DNA of 64,000 nt, taken from the NCBI RefSeq assembly GCF_004366595.1, contig NZ_SORE01000003.1, positions 1 to 64,000 of the forward strand, written 5' to 3'. This document shows, piece by piece, positions 36,360 to 45,151 of this stretch. The translations under genes and the position numbers were made by a program. Under the pieces are notes generated by a model. The model was given only the letters and a program-made list of their open reading frames with translations. It made no database searches and was not told where the DNA came from. This stretch comes from Paraburkholderia rhizosphaerae (GTDB lineage Bacteria; Pseudomonadota; Gammaproteobacteria; Burkholderiales; Burkholderiaceae). Each line of letters starts with the position of its first letter. Position 1 is the stretch's first letter.

Positions 36360-37661
36360 CTACGCTGCTTCCAGCGCCCATTGCACATGCTCGCGCACCA
36401 GCGGCGAAGCGTCGTCGGCGCGCTGGCGCAACGCGTCGACAATCGCCTCCCGCACATGCGGCGCGAGGCTAGCCGGATCGGCGCGCAACGCATTGCCCAT
36501 CCCGACCGCCAGATTGCGCAACCAGCATTCATAACCGATCCGGCGGATCGCGCTGCCTTGCATCCGCGCATCGAAGTCCGCCGCACTCCAGCCGAACAGG
36601 TCGGTCAATGATGCGCGGTCCAATCCGTGACGCACATCGAAGTCCGCGACCGGCGCCGCTTGCGCGAACTTGTTCCACGGACACGCCAGCTGACAATCGT
36701 CACACCCGTACACACGATTACCGATAAGCGGCCGCAAATCCTGGGGAATACTGCCCTTCAGTTCGATTGTCAGGTAGGAGATGCAGCGCCGCGCATCGAC
36801 CTTGTACGGTCCGACGATCGCGCCGGTAGGACAGGCGTCGATGCAACGCGTGCAATGTCCGCAATGCGCGCCCGCGGTCTGCGGCGCGCGCTCAGGCGTA
36901 CGCTGCGCATCGGTAGGCAGCGGCAAATCGACATAGATCTCGCCAAGAAAAAACAGCGAACCCGCATCGCGCTGCAACAGCAACGTATGCTTGCCGCGCC
37001 AGCCGACACCGGCCTTCTGCGCAAGTTCGACCTCGAGCACCGGCGCCGAATCGGTAAACACCCGAAAGCCGTAACCGCCCACCTCGTGCTCGATGCGCTC
37101 CGCGAGCTGCTGCAGACGGTTTCGCATCACCTTGTGATAGTCGCGGCCGCGCGCGTAAATCGACACGACGGCCGCGGACGGGTCCGCGAGACGCGCATGT
37201 TCGTCGCGGCGCCAGTCCTGCTGTGCGGGGCTATCCGCGACCAGTTTGCCGCGCACGCCATCACCTGGTTCGCGCGCGGCAGCGCTTTCAACGCCGCTTT
37301 CACCGCCCTTTCCCGCTTCTGTCGACGCAGGCAAATAGGCCATTCGCGCCGTAATCACGCGTAGCGTGCCGGCCACAAGCTCGGCCGGCCGTGCACGTTT
37401 CATCCCATGTTTGGCCATATAATCCATCTCGCCGTGCCAACCCGCGTCGAGCCATGCCGCGAGGCCCGCTTCGGCACTTGCGAGGTCGGTATCGCTAATT
37501 CCCACCTCGCCGAAACCAAGCTCGCGTCCCCACGTCCTGATACGCGATGCGAGCGCGGCCAGCGCAGCGTCATCGAAACGATACGGGAGAGTTGGGTGAG
37601 CGCGCGGGCCGCCGTTGGAGTCGGGCGTGCCGGAAACGGGATGCTGCTGGCTTCGGTCCAT
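36360..37661 (-). CDS. queG: Epoxyqueuosine reductase QueG
   Basis: A 433-residue cobalamin-dependent iron-sulfur enzyme for the last step of queuosine synthesis in tRNA. Two 4Fe-4S clusters are read in CGHCTRCIDACPTGAIVGPY and CDDCQLACPWN. YMAKHGMKRARP and GEIYVDLPLP are conserved. Compared with E. coli QueG there is an insert at about 118-155 (around STEAGKGGESGVESAAAREP) without conserved features. A C-terminal HEAT-like region ends VREHVQWALE. It is divergent from tsaE across only 17 bp. Confidence 0.94.
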   Translation of the reverse strand: MDRSQQHPVSGTPDSNGGPRAHPTLPYRFDDAALAALASRIRTWGRELGFGEVGISDTDLASAEAGLAAWLDAGWHGEMDYMAKHGMKRARPAELVAGTLRVITARMAYLPASTEAGKGGESGVESAAAREPGDGVRGKLVADSPAQQDWRRDEHARLADPSAAVVSIYARGRDYHKVMRNRLQQLAERIEHEVGGYGFRVFTDSAPVLEVELAQKAGVGWRGKHTLLLQRDAGSLFFLGEIYVDLPLPTDAQRTPERAPQTAGAHCGHCTRCIDACPTGAIVGPYKVDARRCISYLTIELKGSIPQDLRPLIGNRVYGCDDCQLACPWNKFAQAAPVADFDVRHGLDRASLTDLFGWSAADFDARMQGSAIRRIGYECWLRNLAVGMGNALRADPASLAPHVREAIVDALRQRADDASPLVREHVQWALEAA

Positions 37662-37678
37662 TACGTCATTTTACGAGA

Positions 37679-38230
37679 ATGCCCGATCAACCCGACCACG
37701 CGACCCACCCCATTGCCGACGTCCTGCTTGAGCGCACCGTCGTGCTCGCGGACGAAGCTGCCACCACCGCATTCGGCGAACGTTTCGCGCGAGCGCTCGA
37801 AGCCGAACGTGAAGCGCAACGCAACGGCCATTACGTGTTCAAGGGTTTGCAGGTGCATCTCATCGGCGACCTCGGCGCCGGCAAGACCACGCTCGTGCGC
37901 GCAACCTTGCGCGCGCTCGGTCATGCCGGCCGCGTGCGCAGCCCGACGTACACGCTCGTCGAACCCTATGCGGTGCACCGGCCCGATGGGGAACTCGAGC
38001 TCTATCACTTCGATCTTTATCGGTTCAGCGATCCGGCCGAATGGGCCGATGCGGGCTTTCGAGAGTATTTCGACAGTGGTGCGATCTGTCTTGTCGAATG
38101 GCCGCAGCGCGCGGGAGCTTTACTGGGTGTGCCGGATCTGATCTTCTCGCTGGAAGTGGACGGCGAGGGGCGCAGGCTGACCGCCCGGGCGTACAGCGAA
38201 TCAGGAAAAGCATGTCTCGAAAGATGTTGA
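37679..38230 (+). CDS. tsaE: tRNA threonylcarbamoyladenosine biosynthesis ATPase TsaE
   Basis: A 183-residue ATPase that supports TsaBD in making t6A37 in ANN-reading tRNAs. The P-loop is GDLGAGKTTLVRATLRALGH (63-82). VRSPTYTLVEPY is the family switch motif and YHFDLYRFSDPAEW the Walker B region. VEWPQRAGALL follows. ATG at 37679 is chosen. Its end overlaps amiC by 19 bp. The same gene order (queG divergent, tsaE-amiC) recurs in betaproteobacteria. Confidence 0.95.
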   Translation: MPDQPDHATHPIADVLLERTVVLADEAATTAFGERFARALEAEREAQRNGHYVFKGLQVHLIGDLGAGKTTLVRATLRALGHAGRVRSPTYTLVEPYAVHRPDGELELYHFDLYRFSDPAEWADAGFREYFDSGAICLVEWPQRAGALLGVPDLIFSLEVDGEGRRLTARAYSESGKACLERC

Positions 38231-39786
38231 TCAAACCGTTCCGCTCGATTGAATCCGCCGCCACCGCGTCGCACAACTGGCGCCGCCGCCAGATTCTGTA
38301 CGCCGGTGCATCGACGCTTGTGCTCGGACTCGCGGTGCCGCGGCTCGCCTGGGCCAGCTCGGTGCTAGGCGTGCGCGTATGGCCCGCGCGCGACTACACG
38401 CGCGTAACGATCGAATCGGACCAGCCGCTGCAGAACAACCAGCAATTGCTACAAGGTCCCGATCGGCTCGTCGTCGATCTGAACGGCCTCGACCTCGATC
38501 AGGCGCTAAGGGACCTCGTATCGAAGATCGCGCCGAACGATCCACAGATTCAATCGGTGCGTGTCGGTCAGTATCAGCCGCATGTGGTGCGGCTCGTGTT
38601 CGATCTGAAGGGCGAGGTGAAGCCGCAAGTGTTCACGCTGCCGCCGGTCGGCTCGTACAAATACCGGCTGGTGTTCGATCTGTATCCGGCTGTCGCGCCG
38701 GATCCGCTCATGGACCTCCTCGCGCAGACCGAGCGCAAGGAACAGCGTCTGCGGGAACAGAGCGCGCCGCCGAACGCGACGCTCAACGGTCCGTCGTCGC
38801 CGCCCGCGACGGCTGACAACAGCGATGCGTTCTTCGAAAAGTACGCGCAGAACGATACGCCTGCGCCGGGCGGGCCATCCGCGACGCCTGGGGCATCCGC
38901 AGCCGCCGCGCCGCGCGCTCAGGCGCAGGCGCGCGCGAACCCCGCACCTGCGCCGCGTGCGCCCGCCAAGCCGGCACTGCCGCCTTCCGCGCTCGCGCGC
39001 AACGACGACAGCGGCGCCGATAGTGATACGAACGACACTTACACCTTCAGCACGCCGAAAGGCAAAAGCAGCACCGTACGGCTGCTGACGGTCGCCATCG
39101 ACCCCGGCCATGGCGGCGAAGATCCGGGCGCGATCGGTGGCAGCGGCACCTACGAAAAACACGTCGCGCTCGACATCGCGAAGCGGCTGCGCACGAAGAT
39201 CGACGCGCAGCCGAACATGCGCTCGATGATGACACGCGATGCGGATTTCTTCGTGCCGCTGAACGTGCGCGTGCAGAAAGCGCGGCGCGTCGGCGCGGAC
39301 CTGTTCGTGTCGATTCACGCCGACGCGTTCACGACGCCCGAGGCCAGCGGTTCGTCCGTGTTCGCGCTGTCGGAGCACGGCGCGTCGAGCGCGGCCGCGC
39401 GCTGGATGGCGAACAAGGAAAACTCGTCGGACATGATCGGCGGCATCAACATCAAATCGACCGATGCGGCGGTAAACCGAGCGCTGTTCGATATGTCGAC
39501 GACCGCGCAGATTCGCGATTCGATGCGCTACGGCAACTATGTGCTGAGGGAAATCGGCGACATCAACAAACTGCACAAGGGTTCGGTCGAGCAGGCCGGA
39601 TTTGCCGTGCTGAAGGCGCCGGATATTCCTTCGATCCTCGTCGAGACCGCGTTCATCAGCAACCCTGAAGAAGAGCGGCGTCTGAACGACGACACATACC
39701 GCGACCGAATGGCAACCGCGATCATGAACGGGATCAAGCGGTACTTCGCGGCGAACCCGCCGCTCGCGAAAAGCCGGATGACTTGA
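38212..39786 (+). CDS. amiC: N-acetylmuramoyl-L-alanine amidase, AmiC type, Tat-exported
   Basis: A 524-residue periplasmic zinc amidase that cuts septal peptidoglycan. The N-terminus has a twin-arginine motif (NWRRRQILYAGAS) and a hydrophobic stretch ending PRLAWA, like the Tat signal of E. coli AmiC. An AMIN domain follows (about 50-160, VLGVRVWPARDYTRVTIESD), then a Pro/Ala-rich linker (about 200-280). The amidase_3 domain (about 285-510) has IDPGHGGEDPGAIGG, SIHADAF, and VETAFISNPEEERRL with the catalytic Glu. AGGAAA precedes the start, which lies inside tsaE. Confidence 0.95.
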   Translation: MSRKMLIKPFRSIESAATASHNWRRRQILYAGASTLVLGLAVPRLAWASSVLGVRVWPARDYTRVTIESDQPLQNNQQLLQGPDRLVVDLNGLDLDQALRDLVSKIAPNDPQIQSVRVGQYQPHVVRLVFDLKGEVKPQVFTLPPVGSYKYRLVFDLYPAVAPDPLMDLLAQTERKEQRLREQSAPPNATLNGPSSPPATADNSDAFFEKYAQNDTPAPGGPSATPGASAAAAPRAQAQARANPAPAPRAPAKPALPPSALARNDDSGADSDTNDTYTFSTPKGKSSTVRLLTVAIDPGHGGEDPGAIGGSGTYEKHVALDIAKRLRTKIDAQPNMRSMMTRDADFFVPLNVRVQKARRVGADLFVSIHADAFTTPEASGSSVFALSEHGASSAAARWMANKENSSDMIGGINIKSTDAAVNRALFDMSTTAQIRDSMRYGNYVLREIGDINKLHKGSVEQAGFAVLKAPDIPSILVETAFISNPEEERRLNDDTYRDRMATAIMNGIKRYFAANPPLAKSRMT

Positions 39787-39823
39787 ACGAAACCTGTTCG
39801 TCACGAATCCGCTCGCTGCAAAC

Positions 39824-39850
39824 ACGGCCACTCGAAGTGGCCGTTTATTT
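39824..39850 (+). terminator. Terminator after amiC
   Basis: GGCCACT-CGA-AGTGGCC followed by GTTTATTTT, about 40 bp past the amiC stop. Confidence 0.85.
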
Positions 39851-39967
39851 TGCACGCGGCTTCATCTGCGCGCCGCCAGCCCGACGGCGGCGCGCGCGGT
39901 TCCCGTCGGTTTGCGCGTGAGGGCAGTAGAATGACCATCCCGCCCTCCCGACGCATCCGCCAACACC

Positions 39968-40849
39968 ATGTCTTCCTCGATCAAAGCAGTTTTGAAACCC
40001 CATCTGCGCGATATCGGCAACCTGGTCGTGCGGCGCGTGCTGCCCGCGATGGCCGCGCGTCTGATCGGCCCGTTCATCTTCTTCGATCACATGGGTCCGG
40101 CCACCCTCCCCGCTGGTACCGGCATCGACGTGCGGCCGCACCCGCACATCGGCCTCGCGACGGTCACGTATCTGTTCGACGGCGCGATCATGCATCGCGA
40201 CAGCATCGGTTCAGAGCAGAAGATCGTCCCCGGCGACGTCAACTGGATGACCGCCGGCTCCGGCATCGTTCACTCGGAGCGCACGCCCGACGACGAGCGC
40301 ATGCGCGGCTCGCGGGTGCACGGCATCCAGACCTGGGTCGCGTTGCCGCTCGCCGATGAAGACTGTGCGCCGTCGTTTGAACATCACCCGGCGTCCACGC
40401 TGCCGCAGTTCGAGCGCAACGGCGTCACGCTGCGCGTGATCGCCGGCACCGCGTTCGGTCATACCGCACCGGCCCGCACTTTCTCGGGCACGTTGTACGC
40501 GGCCGCGCAATTCACGCCAGGCAGTGCGTTCGCGCTCGAACCGGAGCACGACGAACGCGGCGTCTATCTGGTCGAAGGCGACCTGTCAATCGACGGCACG
40601 CCACTCGAGCCCGAGCAAATGGCCGTGCTCGTGCCCGGCGAAACGGTGACGCTCGCCAGCACCCACGGTGCGACGGTCATGCTGCTGGGCGGTGAAAAGC
40701 TCGAAGGCGAGCGCTTTATCGAGTGGAATTTCGTGTCGAGTTCGCGCGACAAGATCGAGCACGCGAAACTCGCGTGGACGAATCAGCAAATGGGTCAGGT
40801 GCCGGGCGAAACCGAATGGATTCCGCTGCCCGAGCGCAAGCCTCGCTGA
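39968..40849 (+). CDS. Pirin family protein
   Basis: A 293-residue bicupin. The metal-binding signature is DVRPHPHIGLATVTYLFDGA (44-63), with IVHSERTP supplying the remaining His and Glu; the second cupin begins at about 165. The end, IEWNFVSSSRDKIEHAKLAW, is typical of bacterial pirins. E. coli YhhW has quercetinase activity and other pirins modulate pyruvate metabolism; no role here can be stated. It stands alone between a terminator and cnoX. Confidence 0.93.
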   Translation: MSSSIKAVLKPHLRDIGNLVVRRVLPAMAARLIGPFIFFDHMGPATLPAGTGIDVRPHPHIGLATVTYLFDGAIMHRDSIGSEQKIVPGDVNWMTAGSGIVHSERTPDDERMRGSRVHGIQTWVALPLADEDCAPSFEHHPASTLPQFERNGVTLRVIAGTAFGHTAPARTFSGTLYAAAQFTPGSAFALEPEHDERGVYLVEGDLSIDGTPLEPEQMAVLVPGETVTLASTHGATVMLLGGEKLEGERFIEWNFVSSSRDKIEHAKLAWTNQQMGQVPGETEWIPLPERKPR

Positions 40850-40957
40850 GCGCAGATTGCCGCCGGACATGACAAGGCGCTTGCTCGCCCGTTCCGTGTT
40901 GAATTGGCGCATCATGCCCTCAATTGACCGTATCAACCGTTTGACGATGAGGATGCG

Positions 40958-41806
40958 ATGGACACCACTCTGGCCACTTTCGAAAAGGACGTGATTGCCG
41001 GCTCGACGCTCGCGCCGGTGCTGGTCGACTTCTGGGCGCCGTGGTGCGGACCGTGCAAGAGCCTGAGCCCGATGCTCGAACGGCTCGAAGCCGAATACGA
41101 CGGCAAATGGAAGCTCGTGAAAGTGAACGTCGATGAGAATCAGGAACTCGCCGCGCACTTCCAGGTGCGCAGCATTCCGCACGTCGTCGCATTCGCGGAT
41201 GGCCGGCCCGTCGATCAGTTCATCGGCGTACTGCCGGAAGGCCAGTTGCGCGAGTTTCTCGACCGGCTTGTGCCGAACGGCGCGGAAGCGGCGCGCGGCG
41301 CGGCCGTGGCGGCGCTGGCGGAAGGTCAGCGCGGGCAAGCTTACGATTACCTTAAAGAAGCGCTCGCATTCGACCCGGGCTACGACGACGCGCGAATGGA
41401 CCTGATCGAACTGCTGCTCGCGGACAGTCGTGTCGACGAAGCGCGCCAGCAGATCGACCTGCTGTCGCCGAAAACCACGCAGGGCATCGACGCGCGCTTC
41501 AACGCGATCAAGACCCGGTTCGACGCGCTCGACGCCGCAGCCGACCTGCCGCCTACCGATGCACTCGAAGCCAAAGTGGCGGGGACCCCGGACGATCTCG
41601 ATGCGCGCTTCGATCTCGCGAGCGCGTTGATTGCGCGGCACAAGTACGACGGCGCGTTGGAACAGCTACTGGAGATCGTCAAGCGCGATCGCGGCTATCG
41701 CGAAGACATCGGCCGCAAGACGATGCTGTCGGTGTTCGATCTGGCCGCGCACAACCCGGAACTGGTCGCGAAGTGGCGGCGCAAACTGAGTGCCGCGCTG
41801 TATTGA
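40958..41806 (+). CDS. cnoX: Thioredoxin-TPR co-chaperone, CnoX/YbbN type
   Basis: A 282-residue cytosolic chaperedoxin. Residues 1-110 form a thioredoxin fold with an intact CGPC active site (Cys30/Cys33 in DFWAPWCGPCK) and the cis-Pro in VRSIPHVVAF. The rest has TPR-like repeats (GQRGQAYDYLKEALAFDPGY, then DLDARFDLASALIARHKYDG, and VKRDRGYREDIGRKTMLSVF). E. coli CnoX has lost the CXXC oxidoreductase pair; this form keeps it, as in Caulobacter, so it may also reduce disulfides. Confidence 0.92.
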   Translation: MDTTLATFEKDVIAGSTLAPVLVDFWAPWCGPCKSLSPMLERLEAEYDGKWKLVKVNVDENQELAAHFQVRSIPHVVAFADGRPVDQFIGVLPEGQLREFLDRLVPNGAEAARGAAVAALAEGQRGQAYDYLKEALAFDPGYDDARMDLIELLLADSRVDEARQQIDLLSPKTTQGIDARFNAIKTRFDALDAAADLPPTDALEAKVAGTPDDLDARFDLASALIARHKYDGALEQLLEIVKRDRGYREDIGRKTMLSVFDLAAHNPELVAKWRRKLSAALY

Positions 41807-41939
41807 TGCGAGCGTAAGAAGTCCGGCAAGGACGATGAAAACGCAGCGCAACGCAAACGTCCAGCGCTGCCTTTCTTTTCAAGCCTCTATTCGCGTTGCA
41901 TCACGCTTCACCGCGCGCGGCAACGCCGCACACGCTACG

Positions 41940-42800
41940 TCACGTCGCGGCCCGCTGCGCGAGCGCCCGCAGCACATGCGCAACCGCCGCCAGACCAAAG
42001 CTCGCCGTCACGCACACGCTGGAGCCGAACCCCGCGCAATTCAGGCCCACCGGCCCCGCATGTCCCGGCGACGTCGCGACATGTTCCGCTTCTTCGTCGA
42101 TATCGCACACGGCCGCATCGGGGTAGATCAGCGGCTCGTCCGAATACACCGCGTTCACCTTGAACTTCGCCTTCGGTCCGCGTGGGAAACCATGATGCTT
42201 GCGCAATTGCGCACGGACCTTCGACAGCAGCGGATCCTGAATGGTCTGCGCGAGGTCGTCGATGCGAATGCGCGTCGGGTCGAGTTGCCCGCCCGCGCCG
42301 CCGACGGTAATCAATGGCTGCCCGTGCTCGACACACCATGCGATCAGCGCGGTCTTCGTCCGCACGCTGTCGATCGCGTCGATCACGTAGTCGAAGCCGC
42401 CTGCAAGCAGCGTGTCGAAATTGCCCGGTTCGATAAAGTCTTCGACCACGCGCACGTCGCACTGCGAATCGATCAATGCGATCCGTTCGGCCATCGCATC
42501 GACCTTCGGTTTCCCGTAGTTGCCGTCGTGCGCGTGGATCTGCCGGTTCGTGTTGCTCTCGGCGACGTTGTCGAGGTCGATCAGCGTCAGCGTGCCGATC
42601 GCGCTGCGCGCGAGCGCTTCGACCGCCCACGATCCGACGCCGCCGATGCCGATGACCGCGACATGCGCGCGCTCGAATGCGGCAAGTCCCGCCGCGCCGT
42701 AAAGCCGCGCCACCCCGCCAAAGCGCCGCGCGCGATCGGCTTCAATCCCGGTGTGGCTGGTAGTAACATCGATAGGCGTGGCGACGTGTGAGGCTGACAT
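41940..42800 (-). CDS. tcdA: tRNA threonylcarbamoyladenosine dehydratase (ct6A synthase)
   Basis: A 286-residue E1-like enzyme (ThiF/HesA fold) that cyclises t6A37 to ct6A using ATP. The nucleotide site is AVIGIGGVGSWAVEALARSA, with LTLIDLDNVAESNTNRQIHA next. DAIDSVRTKTALIAWC and the C-terminal GPVGLNCAGFGSSVCVTASF with its Cys are TcdA-like. The sulfur carrier partners of ThiF/MoeB are absent. MSASHVAT at 42800 is taken as the start; upstream codons are less conserved. It works after the TsaE product encoded 4 kb away. Confidence 0.92.
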   Translation of the reverse strand: MSASHVATPIDVTTSHTGIEADRARRFGGVARLYGAAGLAAFERAHVAVIGIGGVGSWAVEALARSAIGTLTLIDLDNVAESNTNRQIHAHDGNYGKPKVDAMAERIALIDSQCDVRVVEDFIEPGNFDTLLAGGFDYVIDAIDSVRTKTALIAWCVEHGQPLITVGGAGGQLDPTRIRIDDLAQTIQDPLLSKVRAQLRKHHGFPRGPKAKFKVNAVYSDEPLIYPDAAVCDIDEEAEHVATSPGHAGPVGLNCAGFGSSVCVTASFGLAAVAHVLRALAQRAAT

Positions 42801-43022
42801 GATCGGCTTGATAGTGTGCAAACAGCCGTGGCCGGCTGGCGAAACCTCCATTTTGCCTGATCGCACAGCCGCCGATTCAGTCGTCATTCCGGCCATGCCT
42901 TCGGTCGGGCGAGCGCCGGCGGCGCATTCTCCCGCCACAGTAAACAGTGTTATCGACGTGGTTGGCTACAAGGAAATGCGTCCTTCGCTATACTGGCCCT
43001 ACTGTAGCGCTTGCATAACAAC

Positions 43023-43661
43023 ATGAGCTCACTCGCAGAACTTCGAAAAAACTATTCGCGCGGTTCGCTAGACGAGGCCGACCTGGATCGCGATCCAATC
43101 CTTCAGTTCGAAAAGTGGTTTGCTCAGGCTATCGAAGCCCAGCTACCGGAACCCAACGCGATGACGCTCGCGACCGTCGATGCACACGGTCATCCTGCCG
43201 CGCGTATTGTTCTGATCAAAGGCGTCGACCCTCGCGGGTTCGTGTTCTTCACTAACTACGAAAGCCGCAAAGGCCGCGAGATCGAGAACAATCCGCGCGC
43301 GAGCCTGCTGTTTCACTGGATCGAACTCGAGCGCCAGGTGCGCATCGAGGGCACCGTCGAAAAGACCAGCGCTGCGGAAAGCGATGCGTACTATGCGTCA
43401 CGGCCGCTTGAATCGCGCATCGGCGCATGGGCGTCCGAGCAGAGTCAAGTCATCGAAAGCCGTGCGGCACTCGAAGCGCGCGAGCGTGAAATCCGCGCGC
43501 AATACGGCGACCATCCGCCGCGTCCGCCGCACTGGGGCGGCTACCGCGTGGTCCCCGATACGATTGAATTCTGGCAAGGCCGGCCATCCCGGCTGCATGA
43601 CCGGATGCGCTACACGCGCGACGGCAGCGGCACGTGGCGGATCGCCCGCCTGTCACCCTGA
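43023..43661 (+). CDS. pdxH: Pyridoxine/pyridoxamine 5'-phosphate oxidase
   Basis: A 212-residue FMN enzyme making PLP from PNP or PMP. FMN and substrate motifs: [77 protein letters not shown], and [20 protein letters not shown] with [10 protein letters not shown] at the end. Length equals E. coli PdxH minus a few residues. ATG at 43023 is chosen over an upstream TTG. Confidence 0.97.
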   Translation: MSSLAELRKNYSRGSLDEADLDRDPILQFEKWFAQAIEAQLPEPNAMTLATVDAHGHPAARIVLIKGVDPRGFVFFTNYESRKGREIENNPRASLLFHWIELERQVRIEGTVEKTSAAESDAYYASRPLESRIGAWASEQSQVIESRAALEAREREIRAQYGDHPPRPPHWGGYRVVPDTIEFWQGRPSRLHDRMRYTRDGSGTWRIARLSP

Positions 43662-43820
43662 TCCAGTTGTACACCGGAAATACCGGCAAGAGGCGCGGCC
43701 GCAGTCGGGCCGCATACACTAAACGGATCTGGCCCGCCGCCGCGCAAGTTGTCCGGCACTGTGCAGGCGCACGCCAATTCGACAGGCTTTGCTTTGATTC
43801 ATTGGATACGGAGAGTTCGA

Positions 43821-45035
43821 ATGTTCTGGGAGAAGAAGCTGGCGCAATGGGTCGACGAAGTGCGGACCAAATCGAATATCCCCGCCCGCCTCGTGCTATG
43901 GGACGGTCAGAAACACGACTTCGGTCAGTTCGCCGAGCCGCAGGTCACGCTGAAGGTCAATAGCGCATCGGCGATGCCGCTGCTGCTCGACCCAAGCCTC
44001 GACAATCTCGGCGAGGCGTATGTGAAAGGCAAGATCGACATCGAGGGCAAGCTGTCCGATGTGATCGATATTGGCTACTCGCTTGCGCGCAGCACTGTCA
44101 CGAACACCAGCAAGCTCGCTCGCGTCACGCGCTACTTCAATCACTCGAAGGCATCGGACAAGAAGTCGATCCAGTACCACTACGATGTTTCCAACGAGTT
44201 CTACAAGCTGTGGCTCGATGAGAACATGGTCTATTCGTGCGCGTACTTCGAGAACGGCGACGAAGACATCGGCACCGCGCAGTTGAAGAAAATCGATCAC
44301 ATCCTGCGCAAGATCCAGGTGCAGCCTGGCCAGCGGCTGCTCGATATCGGCTGTGGCTGGGGCGCGCTGGTGTTGCGCGCGGCGCAGAAGTTCGGCGCGC
44401 AGTGCGTCGGCGTCACGTTGTCGCAGAACCAGTTCGATCTCGCAACCGAGCGAGTGAAAGCGGCAGGCCTCGCGGACAAGATCGAAATTCGTCTGCAGGA
44501 TTATCGCGACGTCCAGGGCCAATTCGACCGGATCACGAGCGTCGGCATGTTCGAGCACGTCGGGCGCAAGAACCTGCCAGCGTACTTCAAAAAGATCCAC
44601 GACCTGCTTGTCGAAGACGGCGTCGCGATGAACCACGGCATTACGTCAACCGACGCGGACAGTGGCGAGACGTCGCTTGGCGGCGGCGAATTTATCGACC
44701 GCTACGTGTTCCCGGATGGTGAATTGCCGCATATCGGCCTCGTGCTCGACTCGATGCAGCGCGGCGGCATGGAGGCACTCGATATCGAGAGCCTGCGCCG
44801 CCACTATGCGCGCACGCTCGATATCTGGGCCGCGAACTTCGAGGCAAAGGCCGAACAGGCGAAGAAGCTCGTCGACGACGAGAAATTCCGCATCTGGCGC
44901 GTGTACCTTGCGGGCTGCTCGTATGCGTTCGAGCACGACGATGTCTCGCTGTTCCAGGTGGTCTGCCGCCGCGCGGGCCGTAGCTCGACGACGCTGCCGT
45001 GGTCGCGCCGGTATATGTACGACACGCCGCTTTGA
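43821..45035 (+). CDS. cfa: Cyclopropane-fatty-acyl-phospholipid synthase (CFA family)
   Basis: A 404-residue SAM-dependent methyltransferase that adds a methylene bridge to unsaturated lipid chains. The N-terminal part (1-120) is the lipid-binding domain. Residues about 125-400 have SIQYHYDVSNEFYKLWLDEN, MVYSCAYFENGDEDI, LLDIGCGWGALVLRAAQKFG, TSVGMFEHVGRKNLPAYFKK, and the end YLAGCSYAFEHDDVSLFQVV, all typical of Cfa. GGAGAG precedes the ATG. Some family members methylate other lipids, so the exact product is not certain. Confidence 0.92.
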   Translation: MFWEKKLAQWVDEVRTKSNIPARLVLWDGQKHDFGQFAEPQVTLKVNSASAMPLLLDPSLDNLGEAYVKGKIDIEGKLSDVIDIGYSLARSTVTNTSKLARVTRYFNHSKASDKKSIQYHYDVSNEFYKLWLDENMVYSCAYFENGDEDIGTAQLKKIDHILRKIQVQPGQRLLDIGCGWGALVLRAAQKFGAQCVGVTLSQNQFDLATERVKAAGLADKIEIRLQDYRDVQGQFDRITSVGMFEHVGRKNLPAYFKKIHDLLVEDGVAMNHGITSTDADSGETSLGGGEFIDRYVFPDGELPHIGLVLDSMQRGGMEALDIESLRRHYARTLDIWAANFEAKAEQAKKLVDDEKFRIWRVYLAGCSYAFEHDDVSLFQVVCRRAGRSSTTLPWSRRYMYDTPL

Positions 45036-45151
45036 GCACACGCGCGCGCGAACGGAGCGTCAGCGTGCGCAGCGGGCTGCGTTGACGCAACGCGCACCGG
45101 ACGCGTCGCAACTGACGCGATCCGGCGCTTGCATAAACAGAAAAGGAATGG

